Notes: a model not told the origin generated them from the letters alone. Positions 1 to 9,104 are shown, counted from the first letter of the stretch. The stretch is DNA of 64,000 bases from Paenibacillus profundus (GCF_021369635.1 NZ_JAJNBZ010000002.1:62001-126000), one strand, 5' to 3'. Numbers and translations are program-made.

Positions 1-156
1 TCAAAAAAAGAATTACTCTCTTAGACTAAAAGATAAGAGAAAAGCAGGACCTTTGTGTCCCCAGTTCCATAGGAATTCGAAATTGGAATATGACATGAAA
101 GAATTTAGGGGGATAGAGGGCGGCTGCATGTGACTCGTTTACAAAGATAATTTGCT

Positions 157-202
157 AGGAGGCTACTTTATCTCGAAGAAAAGGGAGATAAAGCAGCCTC
201 TA
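157..202. terminator. Strong hairpin ahead of ABC exporter operon
   Basis: An inverted repeat of about 17 pairs (arms near 158-174 and 184-201, one mismatch and one bulge, about 9-nt loop) lies 37 bases before the first gene. It ends in a weak T-rich run (TAGTATTTGCTT). It could terminate an upstream gene outside the window or act as a leader attenuator for the exporter operon. The sequence does not decide between these. Confidence 0.45.
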
Positions 203-238
203 GTATTTGCTTAATCTGTAGTGAAATGAGGAAAGCAG

Positions 239-1204
239 ATGTTTACACTGAGAAGAAAAGATATTATTTTCACCTTACTTTTTTTATGCCTGTATATAAT
301 GTATTACCTTTTTCTAACTTATATCGATAAGCAAGAAAGGTTCAACGAATTGTCCAATGGATTCTATTCTAATCATCATGCTGTATTAATGAATAACGGT
401 GATAACGATTGGGTCGAAACTGAGCTTTCACAATCCAGTTACCGACTGTTCATAGAATATAATGATACCTACCGCTTTTTTAAAGATCATAGTAGTGATT
501 GGTCCCCTCCGATCGAATCTGGTCGTTTTTTTACTCATGAAGAAAAGAAGCCGGTAGCGGTTATTGGAAGGGAAATGTTAGAGTACGCTAAGGGCAGTAA
601 CGGTGCGAAGCGTGTATCTTTTAATGGAGAAAATTATGAAGTAATCGGAATTATGGGTGCATCATTCGCGAGTCCAGTTGACTATCTAATCTTGATATAT
701 CAACCTGGCCAGACACCTTTAACACCTGATATGCGAATTATTATTGATAGTGATCATAAATCAACGGTGACTGAAATTACCGATAATTTAATCAAAAAAT
801 TCCCCATGCTCACTCTGATTGAAAGTACACAAAAAGGGCTATCGAGAACGGCAAATATCCCCTTTCTATATCGTTTGCTAATTTTTGAGTTTTATCTCCT
901 TTTGTTCCTTAGTGTATTAGCATTTATACGGTATTGGTACGAATCAGAAAAGAAGAAGTTGTATATTTTATTCATCATGGGTATTGCGAAAAATAAAATT
1001 ATTCAACAGCTATTCTTTAAAGTCTTCATGTATATTACTGTCCCGGGAGTTATGATGTTTTTATTCATTTCTATTTTTGATTCCGGATCATTTTTTAAAC
1101 AAATGATATGGATCGTCATTCTTTTTCTGATTAGCGCCTGGTCTTTGTTAAGCCTGTTTCTCAGAGCTGCTTCTTCATCAAAAGGTGGTGCAATCAGAAA
1201 ATGA
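239..1204 (+). CDS. FtsX/MacB-type ABC transporter permease, subunit 1
   Basis: This 321-residue membrane protein has one N-terminal membrane helix (about 9-29), an extracellular domain of roughly 170 residues and three C-terminal helices (about 213-235, 255-277, 285-307). That is the 1+3 topology of MacB/FtsX permeases. The motif VIGREML followed by YEVIGIMG fits the periplasmic-core region of that family. Its stop overlaps the next start as ATGA, so the two are translationally coupled, and an ATPase gene follows. Such exporters move peptides, lipoproteins or antimicrobial agents, or work in bacteriocin immunity. No substrate is encoded nearby. The start is the ATG after GAGGAAAGC. Confidence 0.75.
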   Translation: MFTLRRKDIIFTLLFLCLYIMYYLFLTYIDKQERFNELSNGFYSNHHAVLMNNGDNDWVETELSQSSYRLFIEYNDTYRFFKDHSSDWSPPIESGRFFTHEEKKPVAVIGREMLEYAKGSNGAKRVSFNGENYEVIGIMGASFASPVDYLILIYQPGQTPLTPDMRIIIDSDHKSTVTEITDNLIKKFPMLTLIESTQKGLSRTANIPFLYRLLIFEFYLLLFLSVLAFIRYWYESEKKKLYILFIMGIAKNKIIQQLFFKVFMYITVPGVMMFLFISIFDSGSFFKQMIWIVILFLISAWSLLSLFLRAASSSKGGAIRK

Positions 1205-2490
1205 TCCTAAACGAACTGAAAATTTATTTAAAAAAGCATAAATTATTAACGATGGTTCTTTATCTTCAGCTTACTTTATTTTTTATCATTATAGGAACCT
1301 TCATTTCTTTTATCGAACAGCTTAATTATGAAAGTAATGGTCTTCAACAGATCTATGAAGGAAAGTCCATCTATCAGTTGCTTGATGGTTATTATGATGG
1401 CGAAGTGTACCAAGATTTTGTTAGTCAACCGGGTTATCTCGAACGATTAAAAAACTATTACAATGAACTAAATCATACAAATGATTTTGACTATCTAGCT
1501 ATGTTCAATCACCATATCCTATTAACGGATAATGGGTTACCTGATGAGTTTATTGAGGGCTATGAGCAAGGCAACAGGAAGTACCAGACAAAGATAGAAA
1601 ATGCTACATTTACCGCTGTTAAATCGTTTCAAATGAATAAGCAGGTTCTTGACTTTTTTGGCTTAGTTGCAGTAGAAGGAACGACTTGGAGTGAACATGA
1701 TTTTAAGGGTTTCGAGGATACTGTACCAGTATTGTTGGGAGCTTCTTATCGAAATGTATTTCATATTGGCGATGAAACGACTATCAATTTCTATAATAAG
1801 TCATTTAATATCAAAATTATTGGGTTTTTAAAGGAAAACAGTAAGCTTTACTTTAATAATGATACGGAGTTTTACTTGGACAAATATATCCTGCTTCCTT
1901 ATAGAGAGTATGATAATAAGCCTACTTCAGAAGTAGATGAATTATTCCAACAAGCTAGCTATTTTGCTATGATCAACGGTTACATTATTACAGACAATGA
2001 CCCATCAAGTATCCAATCAATGATGCAGCGGATTAACGCGATTGCTCAAAAATCATCTATTGGAAGTTATTCTTTTATCGGTCTGAATCCACATTTCCTA
2101 AAATACAGGGGTTTAATGACCGTTTTACAAGAAGATAAAACCTTAGTCCAAACTGTATTTCTCTCTACAGCTCTATTAAATTTAATTATTATCGTTATCA
2201 TTTTATTTCTACAACAAAAAAAGAGATTATCATTTTTCGCCATTCATTATATCAATGGGGCTACTAAAGTTGGACTCATAAAAATGCAGTGGATCGAAAT
2301 ATTCAGTGTTATGCTGGCTGCTTATTTAACAAGCTTCATTGTTTTAGATCAGATTCTTAAAATAGGTGATTTTAAGACACAGTTTATTATGTTTTTAATT
2401 TGTATCTCTATGAGTATTATCATTTGCCTCTTGCTGGCGAGTAAGCTTTTGTTCCGCCCAATTATGAAAGATATAAATATCGGGGATTAA
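1201..2490 (+). CDS. FtsX/MacB-type ABC transporter permease, subunit 2
   Basis: This 429-residue protein has the same plan as its upstream neighbour: a membrane helix near 16-38, a large extracellular domain of about 270 residues, then three helices near 318-340, 358-380 and 393-415. The segment VPVLLGASYRNVFHIGD, followed by a F-N-I-K-I-I-G-F strand, is typical of the MacB core domain. The start overlaps the preceding stop (ATGA), and the stop is followed by AAGGAGG for the ATPase gene. The two permeases have different lengths and probably form a heterodimer. Substrate unknown. Confidence 0.75.
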   Translation: MILNELKIYLKKHKLLTMVLYLQLTLFFIIIGTFISFIEQLNYESNGLQQIYEGKSIYQLLDGYYDGEVYQDFVSQPGYLERLKNYYNELNHTNDFDYLAMFNHHILLTDNGLPDEFIEGYEQGNRKYQTKIENATFTAVKSFQMNKQVLDFFGLVAVEGTTWSEHDFKGFEDTVPVLLGASYRNVFHIGDETTINFYNKSFNIKIIGFLKENSKLYFNNDTEFYLDKYILLPYREYDNKPTSEVDELFQQASYFAMINGYIITDNDPSSIQSMMQRINAIAQKSSIGSYSFIGLNPHFLKYRGLMTVLQEDKTLVQTVFLSTALLNLIIIVIILFLQQKKRLSFFAIHYINGATKVGLIKMQWIEIFSVMLAAYLTSFIVLDQILKIGDFKTQFIMFLICISMSIIICLLLASKLLFRPIMKDINIGD

Positions 2491-2509
2491 GGAGGTAAAA
2501 ACCAATACG

Positions 2510-3178
2510 ATGATTGAACTCGCAGGAATAAAAAAAAGATTTATTGATGGGAAACAGTATACGAACATCTTAGAGAATGTAAATATTCAAATCCATCAAG
2601 GAGAATCTATCGCTATTAAGGGGAAGAGCGGTTGTGGAAAATCCACTTTACTCAATATTTTAGCAGGCCTGCTTCCATTCGAAGAAGGTGACATGCTTTT
2701 TAACGGAACCAATATTTCACGGTTTACAGCAAAGCAACTGGCAGAATACAGAAGGAATCACGTTGCTTATATAACGCAAAAGTTCCACTTGCTAGATGAT
2801 CGAAATGTTTTCGATAATATTGCACTACCACTGCAATATCTCAGGATACCTAGAGGAGAAATAAAAAGTAGGATTGAAGAAGTTTTGCATGATTTGGATA
2901 TGGAAAGTCACATCAAAAAAGGCATATCATCTTTATCAGGTGGAGAACGTCAGCGAGTAGCAATAGCCCGTGCCATAGTTAAAAAACCTTCAATATTACT
3001 GGCTGATGAACCTACTGGTTCATTGGATGAGGTAACTGAAGAATCTATATTGAGGATATTCAATGCCCTTCATCAGAACGGAATGACTATGGTGATCGTT
3101 ACTCACGATGATACTGTTTCAAGTCATTGTCAACATATATATGAGCTTCACCATAAGAGACTGCATCTTGTGAGTTAG
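2510..3178 (+). CDS. ABC transporter ATPase, LolD/MacB family
   Basis: This 222-residue ATPase is complete: Walker A GKSGCGKST near residues 38-46, Q-loop YITQ near 87, signature LSGGERQR near 143, Walker B ILLADEPTG near 163-171, and a switch His in VTHDD. Length and the SGGERQRVAIARA signature fit the MacB/LolD/FtsE branch that powers FtsX-type permeases. A good ribosome site (GGAGGTAAAA) lies about 10 bases before the ATG, and a strong terminator follows. It should energise the two preceding permeases in one tricistronic operon. Confidence 0.9.
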   Translation: MIELAGIKKRFIDGKQYTNILENVNIQIHQGESIAIKGKSGCGKSTLLNILAGLLPFEEGDMLFNGTNISRFTAKQLAEYRRNHVAYITQKFHLLDDRNVFDNIALPLQYLRIPRGEIKSRIEEVLHDLDMESHIKKGISSLSGGERQRVAIARAIVKKPSILLADEPTGSLDEVTEESILRIFNALHQNGMTMVIVTHDDTVSSHCQHIYELHHKRLHLVS

Positions 3179-3234
3179 TCGTGCTACATATCATAGGAGG
3201 CAACAAGAAAATTGGCGAGAACATTTATTTATAG

Positions 3235-3299
3235 AAATCTCCTTTGTTGAGGCGTTTATTGATAACGCGTAAGTAACTCAACAATAGGAGATTTTTTTA
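3235..3299 (+). terminator. Rho-independent terminator of the exporter operon
   Basis: Arms AAATCTCCTTTGTTGAG (from 3235) and CTCAACAATAGGAGATTT (to about 3294) pair almost perfectly around a loop of about 26 bases. The second arm runs into a T tract. Confidence 0.85.
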
Positions 3300-3480
3300 C
3301 TTTGTCCACGAAGTAACATCAATATTTTACATATATGAATCAGTCAATTATTCAGTAACGCTCTATTCACTTATCGCCAGGATTGTGGAACGGATCTACT
3401 ACATGTTAATAATCGGTTTTTTGCTTGTTTCAGTTTTGGTGTAACAAAAAAGCGATTTGTCTCATGGTACTTAGACTCTT

Positions 3481-3546
3481 ATTCATTTGTTTTTCACGTA
3501 ATACGTAAAAATATAGCGTAAAATAAATTAACCCTTTTTATTTATG
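3481..3546 (+). repeat. Diverged duplicate of the 5192-5258 promoter-region segment
   Basis: The segment shares long blocks with 5192-5258 before the lacI-type gene, including TCATTTGTTTTTCAC, TAAAAATA, AAATTAACCCTTTT and ATTTAT, in the same order and nearly the same spacing. A CTTGTTTCAG block also occurs upstream of both copies. The gene that should follow this copy is missing. Confidence 0.65.
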
Positions 3547-3889
3547 TTTTTGAAACAAGAATTACCAACAAGCGATTGCTCAAGCTTATTCGTAAAATTC
3601 CGGGGTAATGGAAGAAGACAGTGGGCGAATACGAGAAGATAATTAAATTATGGCCTCCAAGCATGAGATCATGTTCAATAGACGAGCATATTGTACAGGG
3701 CTGGCGCAACTACTCTATCAGCTAGACTAGCTTAGCTAAGCTGGATTGGATGTATCATATAACGATTCGCCCGATGATAGGCCAACGAAGAAGAGACAGC
3801 GAAGAAGGCGATGAGTTCAATGCAAGAAGTAAGGCACTTAGTTAAACAATGGGATTAAAAACACTGCTCAATCTGCATGCATATGTATG

Positions 3890-3955
3890 ACGAATATCGG
3901 AAAGCTGTATAAGGGAAGTCTCGTGTACGGTTTGAGGATGAGAGGTTTGAAAAAA
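3890..3955 (+). mobile_element. Possible group II intron remnant
   Basis: AGCTGTA (3903-3909) can pair with TACGGTT (3926-3932) around a purine-rich AAGGGAAGTCTCGTG loop, followed by TGAGGATGAGAGG. This resembles the conserved hairpin seen just before the reverse-transcriptase gene in many bacterial group II introns (pattern GCCGTATGAGG-GAAA-CTCTCACGTACGGTT). No reverse transcriptase, domain V or domain VI is visible, so at most this is a fragment. Confidence 0.35.
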
Positions 3956-3965
3956 GTTCAGCCCT

Positions 3966-4424
3966 TTACTCTTGACTTACTTTATTCAGTATGTCCTTTA
4001 TTTTATCTAAATCAAAATTATTTTCTATTATTGTATAATAATTTACTATATTTTTTTTATCCCTGTAATTAATTATTGTTATTTGACTTTTATCGTCGCT
4101 CAGAGCCAACAGATACCTTTTTTCACCTTGTACTCTTACATCTATCCAAATTTCTTTATCAGTAGTATTTTTACCTCTCTTCAAATTCATTTCAGACAAT
4201 ATCTCTAAAATTCGGTTGATATCCTTTTTGTCTTTTGTGATTATTTCATTCTCGTTAGAGGAAAAATAAAATTCTAAAGATGAAACTTCTTTGTCTTCTA
4301 TATTATCCATAATTTCTTTCTTAAAAGTAGTACCAGGATCCATTAAGTTTTGAATATCCTGAAAATTTAAGATAATGACCGTACCAATTAGTGTACAAAC
4401 ACATATAAGTAAACGACGTATCAT
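3966..4424 (-). CDS. Small membrane-anchored protein, family unknown
   Basis: This 152-residue protein has one N-terminal hydrophobic helix (about 4-20) and a hydrophilic, probably extracytoplasmic remainder. I do not recognise the family. It is related to the protein at 19484-19966: both have the N-terminal anchor, a KDKKDI/TDKKDI block followed by I-L/V-M-x-x-L, and a final F-x-L-D-K-I/L segment at matching spacing. The start ATG has GGAGG 6 bases upstream. The nearby SigO-like fragment (4829-5056) mirrors the intact pair at 17896-19966. Confidence 0.6.
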   Translation of the reverse strand: MIRRLLICVCTLIGTVIILNFQDIQNLMDPGTTFKKEIMDNIEDKEVSSLEFYFSSNENEIITKDKKDINRILEILSEMNLKRGKNTTDKEIWIDVRVQGEKRYLLALSDDKSQITIINYRDKKNIVNYYTIIENNFDLDKIKDILNKVSQE

Positions 4425-4828
4425 AAAAAACCTCCATAACTTGTAACGAAATGATATTCCCCCTCTTCAAGTCCGGCTAGTATTTTTGCGGGAAGGTACC
4501 TTGAAGAGTTCGATACGGTAGTATAAAAATCCTGTAGAAAAGACCAAGTAAACAGGTAATAATTCCGTTTCTTAGTCTTACTTGTTATTGTTTATGGTTT
4601 TAATTCGTTCAGTCAAACTTTGAATTGTCTTGCTGTAGGGAATCAATTTTCTTTTCAGAAGTAAATTGTAATGGCTACATGGAATCCAAAATTACCCACA
4701 ACAGTAAGCCATGAGCTGAATATATCTGACTAATCCACATACAGGCCTCCTTTCTATATATATTTAAGGAGATTTTTATTTATAACTCACAAATAAATGT
4801 GTGAATTCCTATGATGTAGCAAGAACAA
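4425..4828. other. Intergenic stretch without visible gene
   Basis: About 400 AT-rich bases with no supported coding frame. TCTATATATATTTAAGGAG near 4753-4771 looks promoter-like and could have served the degenerate sigma-like gene that follows. Nothing else is evident. Confidence 0.5.
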
Positions 4829-5056
4829 GTGCTCTCATTTGGTTGTAAAAAAATGTTATTATTAACTTATATTATGGAGAGTAAAAGGTCAAGAAAGAGA
4901 GGGGATACTTTTTTCAGAATCACTAATCATTGTTCATTTAGACAGCAGCTTAGGAGAATCGCTTGGAGGTTGCAGTACAGGGTAAAGGTACAGAAAAGGA
5001 GAGAAGTACTTACTTGCGAAGATTATTACTTTAAAGCCGATACAGTATTTCTTTAG
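4829..5056 (+). pseudogene. Fragment of a SigO-like sigma factor gene
   Basis: The frame encodes LRRIAWRLQYRVKVQKRRE at 4949-5005. This matches LKRIAWRLEYHAKVRGKRE of the intact SigO-like protein at 18114-18467. Both then have a CEDYY/CRDYY block, but this copy stops shortly after, before the region-4 helix-turn-helix. The upstream part does not align well. It is a truncated relic, not a working sigma factor. Confidence 0.6.
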
Positions 5057-5167
5057 AGGATACTTATACTTCATATCTATGGATTAATATCGGAAGCTTC
5101 TCTCCGTTGTCGCTAAACGCCAATAATCCAAGAAATTGTTTCATCATACGTGCAACATAAACATGAC

Positions 5168-5317
5168 TTGTTTCAGAGAAAGAGGAGCGTTTCTCATTTG
5201 TTTTTCACAGAAAACATAAAAATAGAGCCTGAAACAAATTAACCCTTTTCATTTATATGGATGTGTGGTTTAATATGTATGAAACATGTTTCAGTCATTT
5301 CGGGTTTTTGTTTCATA
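5168..5317 (+). promoter_or_regulatory. Cluster of LacI-type operator sites
   Basis: The perfect 14-bp palindrome TGAAACATGTTTCA at 5280-5293 lies 43 bases before the lacI-type start codon. Half sites TTGTTTCA (5168-5175), TGAAACA (5230-5236) and TTGTTTCAT (5309-5317) surround it. LacI/GalR proteins with the VSPATVSRVL recognition helix bind such palindromes, so autoregulation is likely. The role is inferred. Confidence 0.65.
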
Positions 5318-5336
5318 GCAATGTAGGGGGTATTTC

Positions 5337-6371
5337 GTGGCCAATATGAAGGATGTTGCAAAATTGGCTGGTGTATCTCCAGCAACTGTATCAAGAGTAT
5401 TGTCGAATAAAGGCAACACATCGCAAGAAACACGGGCTAAAGTCCAAAAGGCGATACGGGAGACGAATTATGTGCCTCCTGCTGGCGTGAAGCCTGCGTC
5501 TACCAACAGCAGGACCATCTGCTTAACTATCGCAAGGAACTCGATGGACATTTTCGGGAACCCGTTCTTTGACAGTGTACTGTACGGGCTATCGAGCGCA
5601 GTCGAACAGCATAACATGGATTTGCAGTTTGCTGTGTATCATTGTGTGGAGCAGCAGATACAGAAATGCTTGCGATTGTACAAGCAACAGAAGGTAGACG
5701 GATTCATATTGACCGGGGTGCTATCTATCGACAAGGAAAGGCTGTTGAAAGCGCTTCATGAGGAGCATATTCCCTTCGTGCTGATCGGACGCACGTTCCA
5801 TCACGAGGTGTTCTCCGTGCATAACGATAATATGCGGGACGGATATATGGCTGCCAGACATCTTATTGAAGCAGGGTACCGAAATATCGTCGTATTTACA
5901 CAAGATACGCAGCTGGACGTATTTGGAGCGCGAATTTCTGGTTACAGACAAGCCGTGCAGCAATTCGGGCTGGACGTCGGCCCTAATCGTATCGTTCAAG
6001 TCGGTGCGGAAGAAGACGACATTATGGAAGCGCTGCAGCACTTGCTGGACGAAGGAATTGCCTTCGATAGCGTTATGGCGACAGATAGCGTGATGTCGCT
6101 CAGTGTATTGAAGTTCTGCCAGCTTAAAGGGTTGCGTGTGCCGGAAGATGTGGGGATTCTCGGATTTAATGATGCGCCATATCTAGTCAAAGTGTCTCCG
6201 ACGCTAAGCTGTGTGGAGATGAATGGGGCTAGCTTGGGAGCGGAAGCATTCCATTTATTGAATGAGATTATTGATCAGCCTCAAGCGATGAGCCTTAAAA
6301 AAAATGTAACGCTGCCGTCAGAATTAGTTGTTCGCCAATCGACCGACAGGTACGAATTCAAGGGCGAATAA
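5337..6371 (+). CDS. LacI/GalR-family transcriptional regulator
   Basis: This 344-residue regulator has the LacI helix-turn-helix at residues 4-30 (MKDVAKLAGVSPATVSRVLS) and a periplasmic-binding-protein-like sensor domain from about residue 60. The GTG start is preceded by TAGGGGG. It lies upstream of two histidine phosphatases and an mdxEFG-like sugar transporter on the same strand, so it probably controls that operon with a sugar or sugar phosphate as effector. The protein at 22006-23049 is a close paralog, sharing RTI/VC-TIAR, EIFGNP, VEQQ-KCL-LYK and VDGFIL-GVLS. A cluster of TGAAACA-type sites precedes the gene. Confidence 0.9.
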   Translation: MANMKDVAKLAGVSPATVSRVLSNKGNTSQETRAKVQKAIRETNYVPPAGVKPASTNSRTICLTIARNSMDIFGNPFFDSVLYGLSSAVEQHNMDLQFAVYHCVEQQIQKCLRLYKQQKVDGFILTGVLSIDKERLLKALHEEHIPFVLIGRTFHHEVFSVHNDNMRDGYMAARHLIEAGYRNIVVFTQDTQLDVFGARISGYRQAVQQFGLDVGPNRIVQVGAEEDDIMEALQHLLDEGIAFDSVMATDSVMSLSVLKFCQLKGLRVPEDVGILGFNDAPYLVKVSPTLSCVEMNGASLGAEAFHLLNEIIDQPQAMSLKKNVTLPSELVVRQSTDRYEFKGE

Positions 6372-6459
6372 GGCTCAGCCGACATAACAACAAAGGCTGT
6401 GTTCGGCAGCAGATGTAAGCAGAAATATTAAGTAATTGATGGTTAGCAAGGGAGCGATT

Positions 6460-7092
6460 ATGGAACTTTATCTTGTGCGGCACGGGCAGTCGGTCGGCAA
6501 TACGATGCCGGACCGGGATATGCCTGATTCGCCTCTAACAGAGCGTGGCCTCGTACAAGCCGGACACGCGGCGATGTATTTACGAGACAGAGGCATTACC
6601 GCCATATTCGCCAGTCCGTTAATTCGAGCGATGCAGTCGGCGCAGCCTCTGGCCCAAATGCTTCATTTGCCGGTTCAGGTACGGAAGGAATTATACGAAG
6701 TGAGAGAAGGCGACCTGTACATGGGGCCTTCACTGGAATCGTTGCTGGACTACGTTCCGGAAGCGACATTCCAGGACACGATAGAGAAAGACGGATGGGT
6801 GTATCCGGGAGGAGACTATCACGAGCTCGTCGTACAGCGTGCACACGAAGTGCTGCGGCAGCTGCGAATGTGCGGCGAGGAACGGATCGCGGTATTCTGC
6901 CATGGGAACTTTAATGAGTATTTGATTCGTGAGGCGTTAGGTATCGCTTCATCGGCGCATATTCGATTCCCCCAAGCGAATACGGGTATGAACCATATCA
7001 TTTTCCGTGAGCATGCAACAGAGCTAATCAAGCTGAATGATACGACTCACCTTGAAGCCGGTCAACTATTCTATCAACAGAGCGGCGTATAA
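6460..7092 (+). CDS. Histidine phosphatase family protein (PGM-like)
   Basis: A 210-residue member of the phosphoglycerate-mutase-like phosphatase family. The catalytic RHG motif is in LVRHGQSVGNT at residues 4-14, the acid residue probably in ELYEVREGD, and the second histidine in FCHGNFNEY. The ATG at 6460 (MELYLVRHGQ) is preferred over an upstream in-frame ATG because GGGAGCG lies just before it. It sits between the LacI regulator and the sugar transporter, next to a second phosphatase. A sugar-phosphate or phosphorylated-intermediate substrate is a plausible inference, but substrates in this family cannot be read from sequence. Confidence 0.85.
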   Translation: MELYLVRHGQSVGNTMPDRDMPDSPLTERGLVQAGHAAMYLRDRGITAIFASPLIRAMQSAQPLAQMLHLPVQVRKELYEVREGDLYMGPSLESLLDYVPEATFQDTIEKDGWVYPGGDYHELVVQRAHEVLRQLRMCGEERIAVFCHGNFNEYLIREALGIASSAHIRFPQANTGMNHIIFREHATELIKLNDTTHLEAGQLFYQQSGV

Positions 7093-7149
7093 AGAGAGAG
7101 CTGCCCGCCAAGCGGATGATGATTTCAATGAAGAGGAGAACATCTTACT

Positions 7150-7773
7150 ATGCACTTATATGTAATTCGACATGCGCAATCGACGATGAATATTGGACAG
7201 GGAGGCGGACCGAACTGCAGCTTGTCGGAATTAGGGCGATGGCAGGCGGATCAAATCCCGCCCTTTTTCGCAGATATTCCATTACAGGCTATCTTCTGCA
7301 GCCCGTTGCGCAGAGTGATTCAGACGGCGACACCGCTCGCCAAGGCCAAAGGCTTGGACATCGTGCTTATTCCCGAAATGTCTGAAATTTTCAATGAGGA
7401 ATGGAAAGACTATCGCGATTATGATTGGGAAAGCTGTGAGCAAGTGCTAACGGAATTCCCGCATGTGCAATTTGCAGACTACCAAGATGTAAAGCAAAAG
7501 TGGTGGCCGACTTGGCCGGAAAATCATGCAATTGTACGAAAGCGCGTACAAAAGTTTTTCGATGCGAAGCTCAAGGCTTATTGCGGAACGGAAGCGCACA
7601 TTGCCGTATTCGGACATGGCCAGACGACTGCAGATATGAAACAGATCGCCAATCCAGGCGACACCTATCCCGTGTACAATGCGGGTGTTGTACAATTTAT
7701 TCTTGATTCGGAAGGCAAATGCGAATCGGTAACGTTGCATAAAGACCACCTCGGTCAGCACGTGTACGAATAA
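7150..7773 (+). CDS. Histidine phosphatase family protein (second copy type)
   Basis: A 207-residue protein with the catalytic motif VIRHAQSTMNIG at residues 4-15 (RHA instead of the usual RHG) and the second histidine in VFGHGQTTAD. It is clearly diverged from its neighbour at 6460-7092, so this is not a recent tandem duplication. It is 57 bases downstream and 35 bases upstream of the solute-binding protein gene, so it probably belongs to the same transcript. The substrate is unknown; a role linked to the imported sugar is inferred from position. Confidence 0.85.
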   Translation: MHLYVIRHAQSTMNIGQGGGPNCSLSELGRWQADQIPPFFADIPLQAIFCSPLRRVIQTATPLAKAKGLDIVLIPEMSEIFNEEWKDYRDYDWESCEQVLTEFPHVQFADYQDVKQKWWPTWPENHAIVRKRVQKFFDAKLKAYCGTEAHIAVFGHGQTTADMKQIANPGDTYPVYNAGVVQFILDSEGKCESVTLHKDHLGQHVYE

Positions 7774-7808
7774 AAAACGACATTCATTTCAAGGGGGACA
7801 ACTAAATC

Positions 7809-9104
7809 ATGGCTAAGAAAATGGTATTGCTGCTGCTCTCATTGTCTGTCATCTTGTCACTTACTGCTTGCGGTCCGAAGCGCGACGCTGAACAAGCGAA
7901 GCCGAATGCGGACACGAATCAGCAGCAACAGGAAGGCGAAATGCCTGCAAAACCGGACAAGCTTAAAGTATGGGGGGCGGAAAATGAGCCCGAATTAAAA
8001 TCGCTGCGGGCCATTACGGCGAAGTTCACGGAGAAGACCGGCATTGAGGTCGAGGTCATTCCGTTCAACCCGCGCCAACAAGCGAAAGCCTTTTCACTCG
8101 ATGGTCCTTCAGGCCGTGGCCCTGACTTATGGAGCGCAACGCATAATTCGATGGGCCGCAATGTTCTGCAAGGCTTGGCTGAGCCATTCAAAATCAGCGA
8201 GGAGCAAATCAGCCAATATTCACCGGAAGCTATTCAAGCCGTTACGGTGGATGGCCAAATTTACAACATGCCGATGGTTGTCGAAACGACAGCATTGTTC
8301 TATAACAAGGAGCTGATGCCGAAAGCTCCTGAAACGTGGGAAGAGCTGGAGAGATTCGCGGTTGAATTTACGGATGCGTCGCAAGATAAATACGGCTTCT
8401 TATTCGATGCAACGAATTTTTACTACTCTAACATGTTTTTGCAAGGCAATGGCGGTTACATTTTCGGATATGACAAGGATAAAGGTTACGACGTCGATGA
8501 TATCGGATTGAATAACGAAGGCTCCGTCACAGGAGCAGAGCTGGTGAAGTCATGGTTCGAAAAAGGGCTCATCCCGGCTTCGATTAATGGGGACGTCCTC
8601 GATGGATTGTTCAAGGAAGGGAAAGTTGCAGCCGTCATCTCGGTTCCATCGTCGATCAAGAACTATGAAGATGCGCTTGGAGACAAGCTTGGCGCGGTTC
8701 CGCTGCCGAAGCTGGATAACGGTCAACGTCCTCCTTCTTTCCTCGGTGTGAAAGGTCTGGTACTGTCTCCGTTCTCCAACCATAAAGAATGGGCTACCGA
8801 ACTGGCCTTGTTCATTACGAACGATGAGAACGGGGCGAGCCACTTCCAAGCTGCTGGTGAAATCCCAGCGCGTCCTGGCATTCTTGAAAGCGATTTAGTA
8901 ACGAAGCATCCGTATTTCTCGGCGGTTGCAGAGCAAGCGAAGTACGCTACGCCGACACCGAACAATCCGGAAATCTCCCAAACATGGGAGCCTATGAAAA
9001 ATGCGCTCGTCTTCTTGACGAAGGGACAGAACACCAAAGAGGTGTTGGATGAAGCAGTCGTTCAGATTAAAGAACAAATCGCCATTAATAATGCAAATAA
9101 ATAG
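7809..9104 (+). CDS. Sugar-binding lipoprotein, MdxE/MalE-like
   Basis: A 431-residue extracellular solute-binding protein with a lipoprotein signal. The hydrophobic segment ends at LTACG, so Cys21 is the lipidated residue. It has family-1 solute-binding features: KLKVWGAENEPE near the mature N terminus, PDLWSATHNSMG, and ALFYNKELM(P)KAPETWEEL. Two MalF/MalG-like permeases follow, so it should deliver an oligosaccharide, most simply a maltodextrin, to them. AAGGGGGACAAC is the ribosome site. No ATPase gene is present, so a shared MsmX-type ATPase elsewhere is expected. Confidence 0.88.
   Translation: MAKKMVLLLLSLSVILSLTACGPKRDAEQAKPNADTNQQQQEGEMPAKPDKLKVWGAENEPELKSLRAITAKFTEKTGIEVEVIPFNPRQQAKAFSLDGPSGRGPDLWSATHNSMGRNVLQGLAEPFKISEEQISQYSPEAIQAVTVDGQIYNMPMVVETTALFYNKELMPKAPETWEELERFAVEFTDASQDKYGFLFDATNFYYSNMFLQGNGGYIFGYDKDKGYDVDDIGLNNEGSVTGAELVKSWFEKGLIPASINGDVLDGLFKEGKVAAVISVPSSIKNYEDALGDKLGAVPLPKLDNGQRPPSFLGVKGLVLSPFSNHKEWATELALFITNDENGASHFQAAGEIPARPGILESDLVTKHPYFSAVAEQAKYATPTPNNPEISQTWEPMKNALVFLTKGQNTKEVLDEAVVQIKEQIAINNANK

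Larger units (their letters stand above)
3300..3965. other. Decayed gene-free stretch
   Basis: No convincing coding frame spans this 660-base AT-rich stretch. It contains a diverged copy of the promoter segment found before the lacI-type gene (3481-3546) and a group II intron-like scrap near 3890-3955, both listed separately. It reads as a graveyard of earlier rearrangements. Confidence 0.6.
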
